DNA of 64,000 nt. Origin: Aquila chrysaetos chrysaetos. Taxonomy: Eukaryota > Chordata > Aves > Accipitriformes > Accipitridae. Numbering within the stretch: position 1 is the first letter of the stretch; each line of letters begins with the position of its first letter. The notes under the pieces are model-generated. The model had not been told where the DNA came from, did no database searches, and saw nothing but the letters and a program-made list of their open reading frames with translations. Positions 1-16,254 of the stretch are shown piece after piece. The DNA lies in assembly GCF_900496995.4 (NCBI RefSeq), contig NW_024470383.1, positions 395,770 through 459,769 of the forward strand. The letters run 5' to 3'. The position numbers were made by a program, and so were the translations under genes.

Positions 1-3000
1 GCAGTGGGGGTCCCGGGGGTCCTGGTAGCGGTGGGGGGTCAGGGACCACCAAACTTGTGCGAGAAGCACCAGGAACCCCTCAAGCTTTTCTGCGAGGTGG
101 ACGAACAAGCCATCTGCGTGGTGTGCAGGGAGTCGCGGAGCCACAAGCATCACAGCGTCGTCCCTCTCGAGGAGGTCGTGCAGGATTACAAGGTACGAAG
201 GTTTCGGGGTCGGATTAACGGGGTGGTTTGGGGTTGGTTGTTTGGTTGGTTTTTTTAGGGGGGGAAGACAGCTGTCGGTGCCAGTAGGAGCCGACGACGC
301 AGGCTGGGTCGTGCTGGCGGCAGGCAGACGGCGTTGGGTGGTTGGAGGCGGCGTACGGGTGGGTCTTGCTGGGCTGGTTCGGTGAGCGGAGGGGGGTTGG
401 GGACGAACGGGCTGCGTGGGTTGGGGTGCAGGAGGCCAGGAAGCCACAAAGCCGGCAGCTGGGTTGGGTTTGGATGGGGAGGGTCCGGTTAACCGCAGAG
501 AGGGAGGTTTGGGAACCAGGCGGTGACAGTAACGAAGGCAAAGCTAGCTGGATCGGGGAGAAATCATCCTGTCGAGGAGCTCAGCTGGTCCCGCTGGGCT
601 GGTTTTGGGTGAAACCCCTCCGGGCTGTGGCGGGTTGAAATGAGCACCCACGTTGTGGTGGGTCCATGCCTTACAAAGCCCTTCCCAGGCAGCTCTCCAG
701 CTCGCTCAGCCCAGGCGGTACCTGCCTGAGGGTCTTCAGAGCCTGACCCTGAATCCCCAGCAGCAGAGACCCTTCGTTAGGGGTTTTAACGGGGCAGCTT
801 TCCTGTCTCGAAGGCGTTGCTTCCTGCTTGGGTGAGACCTGGAACCCTGAAACAAAGCACGGCGGGGATGATGCTTGCTGGGCCCTTCAGGCTGCTGCTT
901 ACCTCATCTCTTGCGGCTTCGGTTTCTCTGCGAGGTCACGTCTCGCTTCTTGGGGTCTTCTGGAAGAAAGGAGTGTGTTTTTTGGTTCATTTAATATCCA
1001 AAGGCGTCTTGGAGGAGTTGCTGCCGCACGTGGTCGCATCTCATCTCATCCTCCCTTGCTGGAAGCTCTCTGGAGCTCTGGCCGCGGCAACATATTGGCA
1101 GCTCCCGTCGGAGTCGGCACCCTTTGAGCCCCTTGAGGTTTTGGCGGGTGTTTGGTAGCCGGGAGGAGGCTTCGGGAGATGGAGGTGGTTTGGGGGGGAA
1201 GGACAGCAATGGGGTGTATTGTCCCTGCGTTGGGCTGGTTTGTGATGGGTGTCGGAGCGTGGCCGACAGCGCTGTTTGCTCTTGGGTCATCTCAGTTTTC
1301 CCCTTTCCTTTGCTGTGGGAAAGACGCTGCAAATACTTGGAGGCAGAAAAATTAAATTTCTAAAAGGCAGAGCTGTTTGTGAAGGGCAGAGGGAGCATCC
1401 TGGGAGGGCAGCAAGGTGGAAGTGGTTGGTTTTTTGGGAAATGCCGAAGCTTATTCAGCACAGGGAATCACGACTGATGAAGCAGGTAGCGGTTTCATCA
1501 CTGGCTTAAGCTGATCTAGGACCACGCTGCAACTGAAAGACGCAGCCTGAAAAGGTGGTCTAAGCCTGCCCTAGGTTTGTGCTGACTTTAGGAGCACAGA
1601 TCCCTCTCTGGGTCCTGATCCCAACCCAGCGGGATGCCTGTGCGATGGCTCGAGCCACATGTCGAACGGTCTGCACTTGGTGACTGGATCTGGCGTTTGC
1701 GGATGTTCCCCAATCCGAGTGGGGCACGGTTTTTGGCTTTCTAATTAAAACCGACTCCCAGAACGAGCGCTTACGTTAAGTGGTCTGAAATCTGGGTGGG
1801 AGGTTTTGTTCTCAGCCCTGCCATGGAGATAGGGACCAAAAGAGGAGAGGAAGGAGGGGGTTGCCTGAGCCAAGGATGCTTGAGATGCATTTCTTTCTCT
1901 CAGAACAAACTCCAGAGCCACCTGGAGCCACTGAAGAAGAAGCTGGATGCGGTCCTGAAGCAGAAATCCAATGAGGAGGAGAAGATCACGGAGCTGAGGG
2001 TAAGAGCCAGCTGCTCCTGGCGCAGTGGATGATCCCGCACATGATTCCTTTCCAAACTTATTCATTTCCCATTTCTCTTGCCTTCCACTTTTCACCCTGC
2101 CAAAAAATAATCAGCCCTCAGCTAAGGAGGACACTGAAACGCCAGCACTGGGAGGATTTCTTGGCCTGAAGTCCAGTGAGGGGGATGAGCAGGGAAGCTT
2201 TTTTTTCTCCCCCTCTGCCTTGCAGATACGAGCTCTCACAGAGGTGTTGCGGTCCCTTCGCTGCAGTCGTTGGGATCGCAAGGGCTGGAAGTTGTTTCCC
2301 TGCTGAATTAGAGCTTAATTAGGGGGGGAGTTTGTGCCTGAATGCGTTGTGGGAGTTGGTAGCCTGGGAGAGAGAATAAATTGATGTCCTTTGGGTTTCC
2401 TACTTGAGCTAAGGATGCCTTTCCTCCCTCTTTCCCGCTCTGCAGGACAAGATGAAGCTGGAAATCAAGGAATTTGAGTCGGACTTTGAGCTGCTGCACC
2501 AGTTCCTCATTGGGGAACAGGTCCTGCTCTTACACCAGCTGGAGGAACGCTATGAGAGCTTGCTGGCCCGTCAGAGCAGCAACATCAGCCAGCTGGAAGA
2601 GCAGAGCGCTGCCCTCAGCCGGCTCATCGCTGAGGCGGAGGACAAGAGCAAGCAGGACGGGCTGCAACTGCTTAAGGTTTTTTGGTTTGGTTTTTTTTTT
2701 TGGGAAAAGGGGAGAGTCGCGATCAGGGATTCCAGGAGGATCCCTGCTGCCGTGCTGGGCGAGGCCTCTCTTAGATGTTTTTGAACCTTCCCAAAGAGCT
2801 GTAAACTCGCATGATTCACGTAGTTGATCTCTGGACCATGAACCCTCGCTCAGCTCTGCGCCAGCAGCTGTAGGAACTCTGGCCCTGCTTTATGGCGAGG
2901 AGATAATGTTAGCGGGTGGGAATTAAGCAGAGCTGCCAAGAGGGGAGCAGACCTTGCTTCAAAAAGGGTCTTCCTCACGGGAGAGTGTCCTTATCCGATG

Positions 3001-5351
3001 GCTAGATCCTTCCCCATCCCTCCGGTCAGGGATCCTGCAGTGTCTGTGGGACCACAGAGGGGAAAAACGGGATGCACCAAGAGATTTGGGGCTTGTTAGG
3101 GTGCCTGTATTAATGGGAAAAGCCTCTACCAAGGGGTGAATCCATGGGATATGTCTCTGTGGGATATTCCCATCACCTGACCATGGGATGGGACTCATCC
3201 TGTCTGTTGGGGTGGTTGGCTCGTTGCAGCTCGGCTCGGTGCTGAGCTGTGGCTGCTAAGAGGATTTAGTGTGAGCCACGGTGGGATTGGCCTCAGTCCT
3301 CCCTAATCTTTTCTTTCTCTTTCTCCCCACTTCCCACCCTGCTGCCTCCTTTTGCAGGACATCAAAGGCACTTTTATCAGGTCAGTGACTTTCTGTTGGT
3401 ATCTTCTGGCTGTAAATAGCTTTTGTGGGGAGGAAAAAACCCCCATGAGCTTTTGTTTTAAACCTCGTGCGGTGGTGGGCTCTTTTCCAGGCTGGGGTTG
3501 GGTAAAGTGAGGGAAAGCTCGGTTATGTCTGGTGTCAAAACAAATATGATGGTGGGAACTCCTGGCTGATGTCCCAGTGGGGTAGAAATGGGATTTTGGG
3601 GGATGACTGGGGACCTACAGGAGAGGAGAAGGGCTGGGAAGAGATCTCGGAGTCCCTCGCAGCACCTGGCAGCTGCTTTTTGGGAGCGGAGCTGGGTGTG
3701 CCTGTGCAGACCTCATGCCCTGGGGAAGCAGGAGCCTGCTGGTAAGTCTGGAGGGATGGTTTATTTTGGTTCCCCCCATCTTTAAATCAGACAAGCAGCT
3801 GCTCTTCTAAATCAGCCCCCAGCTGCTTGCTGGCAGGTAATGGGGCTGTGTTGGAGCATGGTCCAGCTGTCCCCAGTGCTGGGTGGATGCAGTTCCATCC
3901 CTGCCCAAAATTCGGCCGCTTCCTGCGGCCGAGACAGGGTGGGGACCGCTGGCTGTGCCAGCGTAACCGGTTCGGCCGATCTCTGCCCTGCTCTGGGTTT
4001 TTTTGGCTGTGTGCAGGGCATCCAGTTTCTCCTGTTGTGTCTCTACCTGCCCCCTGAGCACATCAAATGCCCACTTTTTTTTTTTTTCTCCCCCCCCCCT
4101 CCCCCGGCAGATGTGAGAACATCAAATTCCAGGAGCCTGAGATGGTGCCGGTGGACGTGGGGAAAAAATATCGCAACTACTTTCTGCAGGACGTGGTGAT
4201 GAGGAAGATGGAGAAAGTCTTCAGTAAAGTCCCTCAAGGTGAGCGAGACCTGGCTCCTCTGCCCGGGGGGATGACGCGGCTTCTCAGGGAGCTCCTGGGG
4301 AACAGACGCTGGTCCTTCCCCACCCTCCCAGGCTGGGATCTCTTGTGTATCCCCAGCCTTGTTGGGGTTCCCCCCGCTCCAGCTCTGCCTCCCCACATTT
4401 CCACCCCCTTTTTCTGCCAGTCCCCTCAACACTGGCCTCTTCTCTCCTTCCTCTCCACGCCTTGTTCCGTCCTTTGATCTTGATTCTCCCCTAACATGGC
4501 TGTCTCCTCTTCCCATCCCCAAAGCAGAGCTGGATCCAGAGTCTTTGACAGCTCTGTGTGAGGCTGGGATGGGACTTAGCCCAGAGTTAAAAGAAATTGG
4601 GGGATTAGAGGAGTAAAAAGAAACTGGGGGGTTAAAGAGGTTTAATTCTATCCCAGCCAAAACCAGTACAGACCCACGGCGGGGACTATCAGTCACGGTA
4701 GCCACTGGTGCTGCAGGTACGCACTGGGGTGAGGATTTGGGGTTGGGAGCTAAGGGGGAAAAATCTTGGGATTGGGATCTACGGGGAGATAGGGGTGACC
4801 AGCAACCCCTCAACGTCCCCGTCTCTCTTCCAGCCGATGTGACCCTGGACCCCGACACAGCCCACCCTCGCCTGAGCCTCTCCCTGGACCGACGCAGCGT
4901 CAAACTGGGCGAACGACGCCAGGATCTACCGGACAACCCCAAACGTTTCGATTCGGATTATTGCGTGCTGGGTTCCCAGGGCTTCACCACCGGCCGTCAT
5001 TACTGGGAGGTAGAGGTGGGAGGCCGACGAGGTTGGGCGGTGGGCGCAGCCCGCGAAACAGCTCGTCGCAAAGAGAAGACAACGGGTCCTCACCAGAAAC
5101 GAGAAATTTGGTGTGTGGGCACCAATGGGAAGAAGTACCAGGCGTTGACGGCCACGGAGCAGACAGCCCTGTCGCCCAGCGAACGGCCCCGACGCTTCGG
5201 TGTCTACCTGGACTACGAGCGGGGTCAGCTCTGTTTCTACAACGCCGAAAGCATGACCCACATCCACACCTTCAACGCCTCCTTCCACGAGCGCATCTTC
5301 CCTTTTTTTCGCATTTTGGCCAAGGGCACCCGCATCAAAATTTGCGCCTGA
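1..5351 (+). CDS. TRIM41: TRIM41, E3 ubiquitin ligase, 5' part outside window
   Basis: Six exons fit the TRIM plan exactly: 1-192 (partial), 1904-1999 (96 nt), 2446-2676 (231 nt), 3358-3380 (23 nt), 4111-4238 (128 nt), 4834-5351. All junctions have AG/GT and the frame closes (394 residues, then TGA). The first exon encodes a B-box 2 ([16 protein letters not shown], then [14 protein letters not shown]). Exons 2-3 encode the coiled coil. The last exon encodes PRY-SPRY (B30.2), starting at [13 protein letters not shown] and ending [14 protein letters not shown]. The B-box, the segment [13 protein letters not shown] and the C-terminus resemble mammalian TRIM41 as I recall it. The RING lies upstream of the window. 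TRIM41 proteins are RING E3 ligases; B30.2 is the substrate-binding end. The neighbouring RACK1 matches the known TRIM41-RACK1 linkage. Family assignment is strong; function is inferred from the family. Confidence 0.93.
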
Positions 5352-6460
5352 CCGGCAACTCCCTCGCCCTCCCTGCCGGTCGCCTCTTCCTACGCTGGAT
5401 CTGGCCTTGCACACAGCCACGCTCTTTTCCCCCCAGCCCCTGCCTCCCCTCAGTCCCTCGGATCCCGGGTTTTGGGATCCAGCGCTGCACTTGTCGTCTT
5501 GTACCTGCTTGCTCACCCCAACCTCCTGCCAGCTCCTCCCCAGGATCTCGCCGCCGTGCCAATCCGAAGCCGGTTTGGTTTGTGACAGGGATGGAGCTGC
5601 CTCAGAAGTGTTTTTCACTTTGGCTCCTGCTGCAAGGAGCTTCTTTCCCCCTTTTCCCGGTCGACACCTAAAGCTTTCCAGCTTTCCACTTGTTTTCCAC
5701 CCACAGTTGAGTTTTGAGGTGCGTTTCGGCTCCCTTCAGGCATGGGGCTCCATATGTTGGGGGGGGAGCGAGTGCTCGTAGCTTCTTGAAACTCCCGTCA
5801 GTCATCTTCCCAAAAATCATCGGCTTTCGTATCCCAGTTGCGCCAAGGTGCCTGTGATTTCTTGGGATTCACCTTTTGAGCATTTTCAGACCCCAGTCGG
5901 GTGTTCGGACCTGGAGTCAGACCCGTTTTGACCTGCGATCTGTTCTTTCCTCGCCTTCCCTGTCTTTTTTTTTTTTTTTTGGGGGGGGGGCGGTGTCTCT
6001 GATCTAACACCCCCCTCCCCACCATTCCCTTCGTAACCATTATCTTGTGGGCCTGGCACTTTATTGGGGGCTGAGGAGGGTGCAAAGAGCTGGTCCTCCT
6101 CCAGAGCCGGAATGTCCCAGCCACGGGGGTAGGAACTGGCCTCCTGTTTTCCCCTTGCAGCTTGAGAGCTCTCAGAGATGGGGGTATTTATTTTCTCTTC
6201 CCCCCCCCCCCCCCCCCCCCTTATTTTGTTTTCTCAGCTGCTGTTGAGTTTCCAGCTGAATCCTGTCCCACTCGAGAGACTCTTGACCGCACCAGTTGTG
6301 TTTTATTCTTCTTTTTGTTGGTGGATTGGTATTATTTTTTTTTCTCCTGTTGGCATTACAGAGCTAGTTCAAAATATTTTTGGCTAAAATGAGAATTAAA
6401 TGGAGATTTAGTTTTATGAAATGTTAAGAAATAATAATAAAGAATAAGGTTGTAAACCTG
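5352..6460 (+). other. TRIM41 3' untranslated region
   Basis: No coding signal follows the TRIM41 stop. The stretch holds a poly-T/poly-G run near 5966-5991 and a long C run at about 6200-6220. It ends at a good polyadenylation hexamer at 6436-6441. Confidence 0.6.
6436..6441 (+). terminator. polyadenylation signal AATAAA for TRIM41
   Basis: AATAAA inside an AT-rich stretch about 1.1 kb after the TRIM41 stop. It is the first good hexamer downstream on the plus strand. Confidence 0.6.
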
Positions 6461-7485
6461 AGTCTCTGGCTTACTGAGGAGGCTTGAAAGACCTGGGAGC
6501 CATTTCCAAACGAGCCTGGCTTAAATTGCACACTGGAGTTGGGGTCCAGGTCCCCCACAACCTGCCTGGCCTTCCTGTTACCCCATCATCCTGGTAAGCA
6601 GATGCGCTTTTAATCTTGCCTTGTTAAATCTGGACCTAATCCTTCCTAATTAATTAGGTCAGGCCCAGAGCCGTGTGTGTCCGTATCTGTTCCTGAAGCG
6701 GCTGACTCGTATCCGCCTTGAGCCCATGATGGGCAGCATCCAACAGCGTCACCGAGGGACCAAAGTCCCTTCCATTTCGGTGACACTTGCAGGTCTGCCG
6801 GCCAGGAAAAGGGAAAAAAAAAAAAAGTCCTAAATCTCTAGAAAATGGCTGTTTGCGCATGGGTGTGGGGCCTGGAGGCTCCTGGCTTGAGAAGTTCCAT
6901 GTTAAAAACCTCTCTGTTAACGGCTGCTCCGAAAATCCCCAATGGATGACAAGGCCCTGAAGGTCTCGCTCTCGTAATCACCACTGCTGCTTAACCCAGA
7001 AAGTAGGTAATTTTTTTCTTGGGAATTGCATTTGTTTTCCCAGGTCCGCAGGTTTTTCACAGCGACACCATGTGTGGGAGAAGAAACACCAAGTCCCCTC
7101 ATTAACCAGAAGGACAAAGATCTTCCGAACCCCACCATGCTGCCTGCAATCATGTCGTTCTTTCCCTCCGCTATTATTTTTCTGCATCACAGGTTTTTAA
7201 CTCGTGAACCAATTTGTCTCCCGTAGCTCTCAAAAAATTCTGCTGGTCCACCCATCCTCATCCCCAAGCCCTGTCCCACCACTATGTCCCCAACCTTGAA
7301 GGCATGGGGACAAATTTTTGTGGTCCTAAAGTCCCTTCCCGTCAGGGATGTGGGGGGTTTTATTTCTCCCTCTGTGTCCACCTGGAGTAAAGCTCCAACC
7401 CCGGATCTTCCATGAACCTCCAGGTTGTGGGATGACCCAACAGTGGACACAAGGCGGCCATGAGCTCGATAGAGCACTTTTTTTT
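6461..7485. other. intergenic spacer between convergent TRIM41 and RACK1
   Basis: The two genes converge here. I see no open frame with protein-like composition, no RNA gene and no recognisable repeat in this roughly 1-kb stretch. Confidence 0.5.
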
Positions 7486-7491
7486 TTTATT
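7486..7491 (-). terminator. polyadenylation signal AATAAA for RACK1
   Basis: Reads tttatt on the plus strand, so AATAAA on the minus strand. It lies only about 33 nt past the RACK1 stop codon, which fits the very short 3' UTR typical of this gene. Confidence 0.75.
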
Positions 7492-7523
7492 GTTTTTTGT
7501 ACACAAAATCTACGGTTTCTCGC

Positions 7524-11731
<4,208 letters not shown>

Positions 11732-11822
11732 TTAAGTTCCTACGTGTTTTAAAATCCAGGCGCGTGAGAAAATGGCCTGGAAAATTCGATGCGACTCGAC
11801 AGGCACGAATAGACCTGGAGGG

Positions 11823-12256
11823 TGTAATGAACGGGTTAACTTTGTTCAGGAAATCGCATGTGGAGGTAGGGATATTCTTCACTTATCTAAGACCTTGAGT
11901 ACCGATGATTAGCATATGTAGAGAGATGTTTACAGAGCATGAATGGGACTTGAGTCACCTAAAGAACAGCTGAGGAAGACTTCGGCCTTCATCCCAACAA
12001 CCACCAGAAGGCAAATTACGACCACTTAACACCTGATGGCACAAGATACCGAAGATACCAGCCAGCCGGCAGGTATCAGGGACTAAAAAGACTGTATAAA
12101 TAAAGAGGCTCTTCCCCTGTTTGGGTGCGAGCTTGTGGCGGAGCACTGTCTCCCCGGCCGCCCAGCGCTGTTTTGCTCTTTTATCGCTTGCTAATAAATT
12201 CGATCTTTTATTTAATACAAATTGGCTCCTCCAATTTGTCACGAGCGTCTATAACA
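11823..12256 (+). mobile_element. solo LTR of an endogenous retrovirus
   Basis: A 434-bp element starting TGTAATGA and ending CTATAACA. It is flanked by a perfect 5-bp target duplication GAGGG (11818-11822 and 12257-12261). Inside are a TATA box TATAAA (12095-12100) and AATAAA (12193-12198) in the order expected for U3-R-U5. No internal retroviral sequence, primer-binding site or polypurine tract follows, so it is a recombined solo LTR lying between RACK1 and the heptad-exon gene. The family is not identified. Confidence 0.85.
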
Positions 12257-12261
12257 GAGGG

Positions 12262-14490
12262 GGAAATAATTTGGCCACGTAACCCTGGAGATAAAACGCC
12301 CTCGGCCGCTGATTTTCACGGCCCCCCTCAGCCTGACATCTTCAGCTCAGCCCAGACGTTCCCAACCGGTGTCAGTCGGAGTCCTCAAACGCCGAAGGCG
12401 CTTCCTTCGGAGTCCTCAAAAGCCAAAGGCTTCAGCTTCTCGTGCCAGAGAAACCTCTCCCGCCGCGTCGCGCGGCTTGCTTGCCTGCGGAGGATTTGCT
12501 TATCGACGCCGACGAGCGATTTAGGAGCCCGTCTCAGGGTGCAACTGGGGAGCAACTGCTTCAGAACGTCCTGGAGGTGCCACTGACCTTCCTGGCCATC
12601 GCGTTGTGTCGAGCTTTCTTGGCAGAGCCCCCCCTTCCCCGGGAGCATGCCAGTTATTTTGTCTTCTCCGAATGCTAGACCTCTGCCGCCAAAAATGAAC
12701 TGGCATCTCCTTCGCCAAGATCCCCTTTTCCCTTCCTCAGGTTTCCCCGAGAGAAGCGCCTTCTGTTTCCTTACCCCGTGGCAATGTTTTTTCCTCTTGC
12801 AAATCCAGAGGATTTAGTCACCACGCTGTTTGGTGCCGTGCCATGGTCTCTTATCCTCCGCTTTAACCTTAACCCTCACCCTCTCCCAACCTCGGCATCG
12901 CCTGCACTTTTCACAGTGTAGCGATGCCCCTTTTTTCCAGGGGACAACTCCCCAGGATTCCCTTTTTAGCATCATCGCAAACCCCTTCTCCATCAGCCCG
13001 TGGCCTTTGCTGGGGTTCATAGATCTAGGAGGCCCCTCTGAATTTCACGTGTTGTTCATGTGTCCTTAACTCCTTAATTTTCAGGCTTTGGAAAGGAAGC
13101 TGCCAGCTTGTGTGTCTTGCGGGCAGAGCTCCCAGCAAGGATACCGCGTCCTGGTCCTTAGGGTTTGAGAACTGGCATCTACTTCTCCGAGCCTCTGAGT
13201 GAGTTGTTTTGGTTTCAGCCCATTTTCTCAGCATTTCTGGGGTGGGAAATACCACTTGGCAGAAGCCAAGCCCAGAATGTTCCTTGCTACTTAGACATCT
13301 GCCCCAGTCTGGGTCGTAATGCCCTGGAAAAGTCTCATTTATCTTCGTTAACTGTATTGAGAGTTTAGGCAACTGACTCAGAGACATCTGAGACAGATCA
13401 GGTGAACAGCACCGTCGAAAACTATTTTCTCTCTGTTGACTATTAAAGAAAGTGCCGGGCGACTAATTCAGGGAGAGGTCAACGATTTTAGATGTCTTTC
13501 ACTAACTTCATGCTGCTTTAAGGCAGAGTTAACTGTTGAAAATGAGTCTTCTAGGGATATAGCTATGGGCGTGGTCTGCATTTTGATGCTTATTTGTCTG
13601 GTTTAAGAAAAACTTGTTGCAGAGCTTTGTTAAAAAAAAAAAAAACAACACCTTTCAGCAAAAGAAAACAAATTTCACTTTCAAATCTGTGTCTCATCGC
13701 TGTGGGGGAAGTGGGAGAGCTGCGTGTCTTTGAAGCAAGCTGAGATATATGGGGAGAAGCTAAGCTAGATGCATTTCATGAGCTGGCTATTTTGTTTTTT
13801 TTTAATAACCCAAAGTGATGAGAAATCCTGGCCACAGGAGGAGACTCACTCTCACTTGGTCCTGGTGAGCAGCAGCAACAGAAAGGAAGGAGAAAAGCAC
13901 AAGCCTATTTCACATTTCTCTCTGTCTTAGGACAATGCAAACCAGAAATCAATGCTGTCCCTTTTTGGAGAGGGAAGATTTCTGCACAAACAGGAGTTCC
14001 TTGGGATCACCACGCGACCAAAATGCTCGGTGCTATCCACACCGCTATCTATAGATGCTGAGCCTGCAGGTTCTCGCTCGCAGACCCAGCTACCGTGTCC
14101 TCTAAACAACCCGTGGGAGATGCTGGCACCTCCGCAGGGTGGCCCGATGTCACCAGGTCAGACCTCTGTTTCTATTCCTCCTCCGGAGGATCCTGTTCCT
14201 GCGATGACTATATAGGGATCCACCGGCCCCCCTTCCACCTCGGCATTTAAACCGGCTAAAATTAGGCGGTGGGAAGGTCCCTTCCCCGCTGCCAGCACAG
14301 CTGTCATGCCCATGACGGCTCTTCCAGCTCGGTGCAGACGCACAAAGCCTCCAGCGAGTCTGGGTACCTGCTTCCCAGGGCACTGCGGTCCCAGGACCTG
14401 CCAAAATCTCTAGCACAGATAACCCCCACGCACACAACCATCGCAGCCCGCGTGCCCCGGGAGCAAAACAACCTCAGTTAGGCCAACTTC
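12262..14490. other. stretch without recognised genes
   Basis: No Ig-domain, signal-peptide or transmembrane exon could be recognised here on either strand, although this is where the 5' exons of a BG/butyrophilin-type gene would be expected. The ORFs present have random-looking translations. A short hydrophobic stretch (LTFLAIALCRAFLAE) encoded near 12570-12620 is noted but not supported as an exon. Confidence 0.4.
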
Positions 14491-14492
14491 AG

Positions 14493-14522
14493 CATTACAG
14501 AAAATCAACTCTGCAGGTCTTG
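14493..14522 (+). other. possible extra upstream coiled-coil exon (30 nt)
   Basis: Bounded by CTTCAG and GTAAGT. Read in the phase of the downstream array (two bases in, one base out) it encodes LQKINSAGL, similar to the type-A heptads. It may be an upstream exon of the heptad gene or a degraded copy. Confidence 0.35.
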
Positions 14523-14789
14523 GTAAGTCTTTTTTTTTTTTTTTTCCACAAGCACCAGAGAGGCAGGGAAAGCATAATTTGTGGGTATCCTATTCCTGGA
14601 TGCCGGTCTGGCTGCACAGGCTCTTTTGCGAAAGGCTGGGAGATGCATTTAGAAAGCAGAAGAAACGCGATATGTTTGGAAGAAGCCTAGAACAAAATGA
14701 TCTTTCATTCCTGTACATGAATCTGATGATACTGAAAAACAGGAAAAGGATTAAAAGAATGAATCGTATTAATTTTTTTTTCCTTTTAG

Positions 14790-14813
14790 GAAAATATCAT
14801 ACAGAAATAATTG
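14790..14813 (+). other. possible degenerate heptad exon (24 nt)
   Basis: Follows CCTTTTAG and precedes a weak donor GTGCCA. In array phase it reads KYHTEII, resembling a type-A heptad with one extra codon. The weak donor makes use uncertain. Confidence 0.25.
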
Positions 14814-16254
14814 GTGCCACTTTCCTTGCTCTGTTTATCTCTTTCTCTATAAATTTAGCTCCTTATAGCAGCATTTATCTAACTTAGCTCCTAATAGCAC
14901 CTACAGTTTATGAGAGATGTTAATATAGCACAGGAGAAACATTCAGTAATTTCCTTTCCAATATGATCCGATGCCTTTTCTCACCCTGGTTTCAGACTGG
15001 TCCTTTTTACCTTTCCACAGCTGCAGCTCAGCTCCTTCAGGAAGGCTTGTTGTGTTCAGGACATTGGCAGGATTATGAACACAAAAATGAAATTATAATG
15101 ACTTCCCTGTCCGGTTTGAGTGGTTTAGGAAGAAAAATTCTGTCATGAACTCTGCCCTCTTTGGTGTATTGATAAGGAGCAAGCAAAGGCCACAAGATCT
15201 GCACCCCTTCACCCAGCCTACACCATCTCCCATGGCAATCTAAGCCTTTTTCTTTTTTATTAATAAGAAGAATCAATTCAAAACATTAGCCTCGACTAGA
15301 ACTCACCACATACACAGTGATGAGAACGGAGCAGTAACACAGCAGAGGAGGGAAGCTCTTAGCATAATATTCAGTTTAAAACAAGCGCTGCTTTTTTGGC
15401 CAAAAGAGGTGGTAGCCCCACATCCTCCACTTATGGGGCTGCTTCTCATGGTGGCAATAGCAGTGATAAATGTTGTTATTGAATAATTTGAGACATAAAA
15501 GGGAAATTAAGCTCATGCTCCTTTAGACAACTAAAATTAGATGTTTAAGACTGAGCTATTTGCCTTGGACTCCTTCTGTGGTCAGTGGGGTGATAGATGT
15601 TGATGGACGTTCATCACTACTATAGTAGATCCCTCTTCCCTACCATTCATCCAGATGTAGACCAGAAAACATCTCAAATAACAAAGTCCAATAACTGGGA
15701 AAAAGCCTCTGTGACTCCATGGATTTCTCCCTTATTGTGTTTACTCACATGGGCAAAAATATTCCAGGCACCAGCACGTTTTCCCAGAAAACGCGTTTTC
15801 CTCCACGCTGTGTCGCTGTAAAACGCTGGTTTTCCCTGGACGCGATGTTTTAACGATGTTCCCTCTCATCCCATCAGGGTGACAAAGCTCTTGGACGTGG
15901 TTCCAGTTAGGGAGTAAACGTGATGATGGAGTCAGGTGCGTGAAAACATATTTATTAACAAAGCGCATGCCAAGTCCCAGCTCCTTCGGCACCCAAAAAA
16001 ACAGCTTTGCCATGCCTGAGGGTGTTCAGTCCTTGCTCTGCTGGCTTTTGGGCTGCTTTTTCGATATTTCCCTAAGCCAGCTTTTCTAGTTTGATGCTTT
16101 TCTTGGCCATTGATGAGTTGTGCTTGTTCAAGAAAGTAATATTAATGTTTAACTCCAGAGGGATGCAGCTGGGCTAAGGAGCCACTCTGGTTGTGCCCAC
16201 TGTGAAAAATATTTACTTTTTTTTTTTTCCCCCTTTTTATTTCTTCTTTTTAAG

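Noticed and set aside
4043-4942. A 299-aa minus-strand ORF opposite TRIM41
   Set aside because: Shadow of the GC-rich TRIM41 exons and introns, with no recognisable domain.
6198-6222. Long C or G homopolymers (also near 20267, 43812, 52111, 59212)
   Set aside because: Probably simple repeats or assembly-sensitive runs; no feature can be supported.
12125-12586. A 153-aa plus ORF overlapping the LTR 3' end
   Set aside because: Starts inside the LTR, shows no retroviral or Ig features, and reads through unrelated flank.
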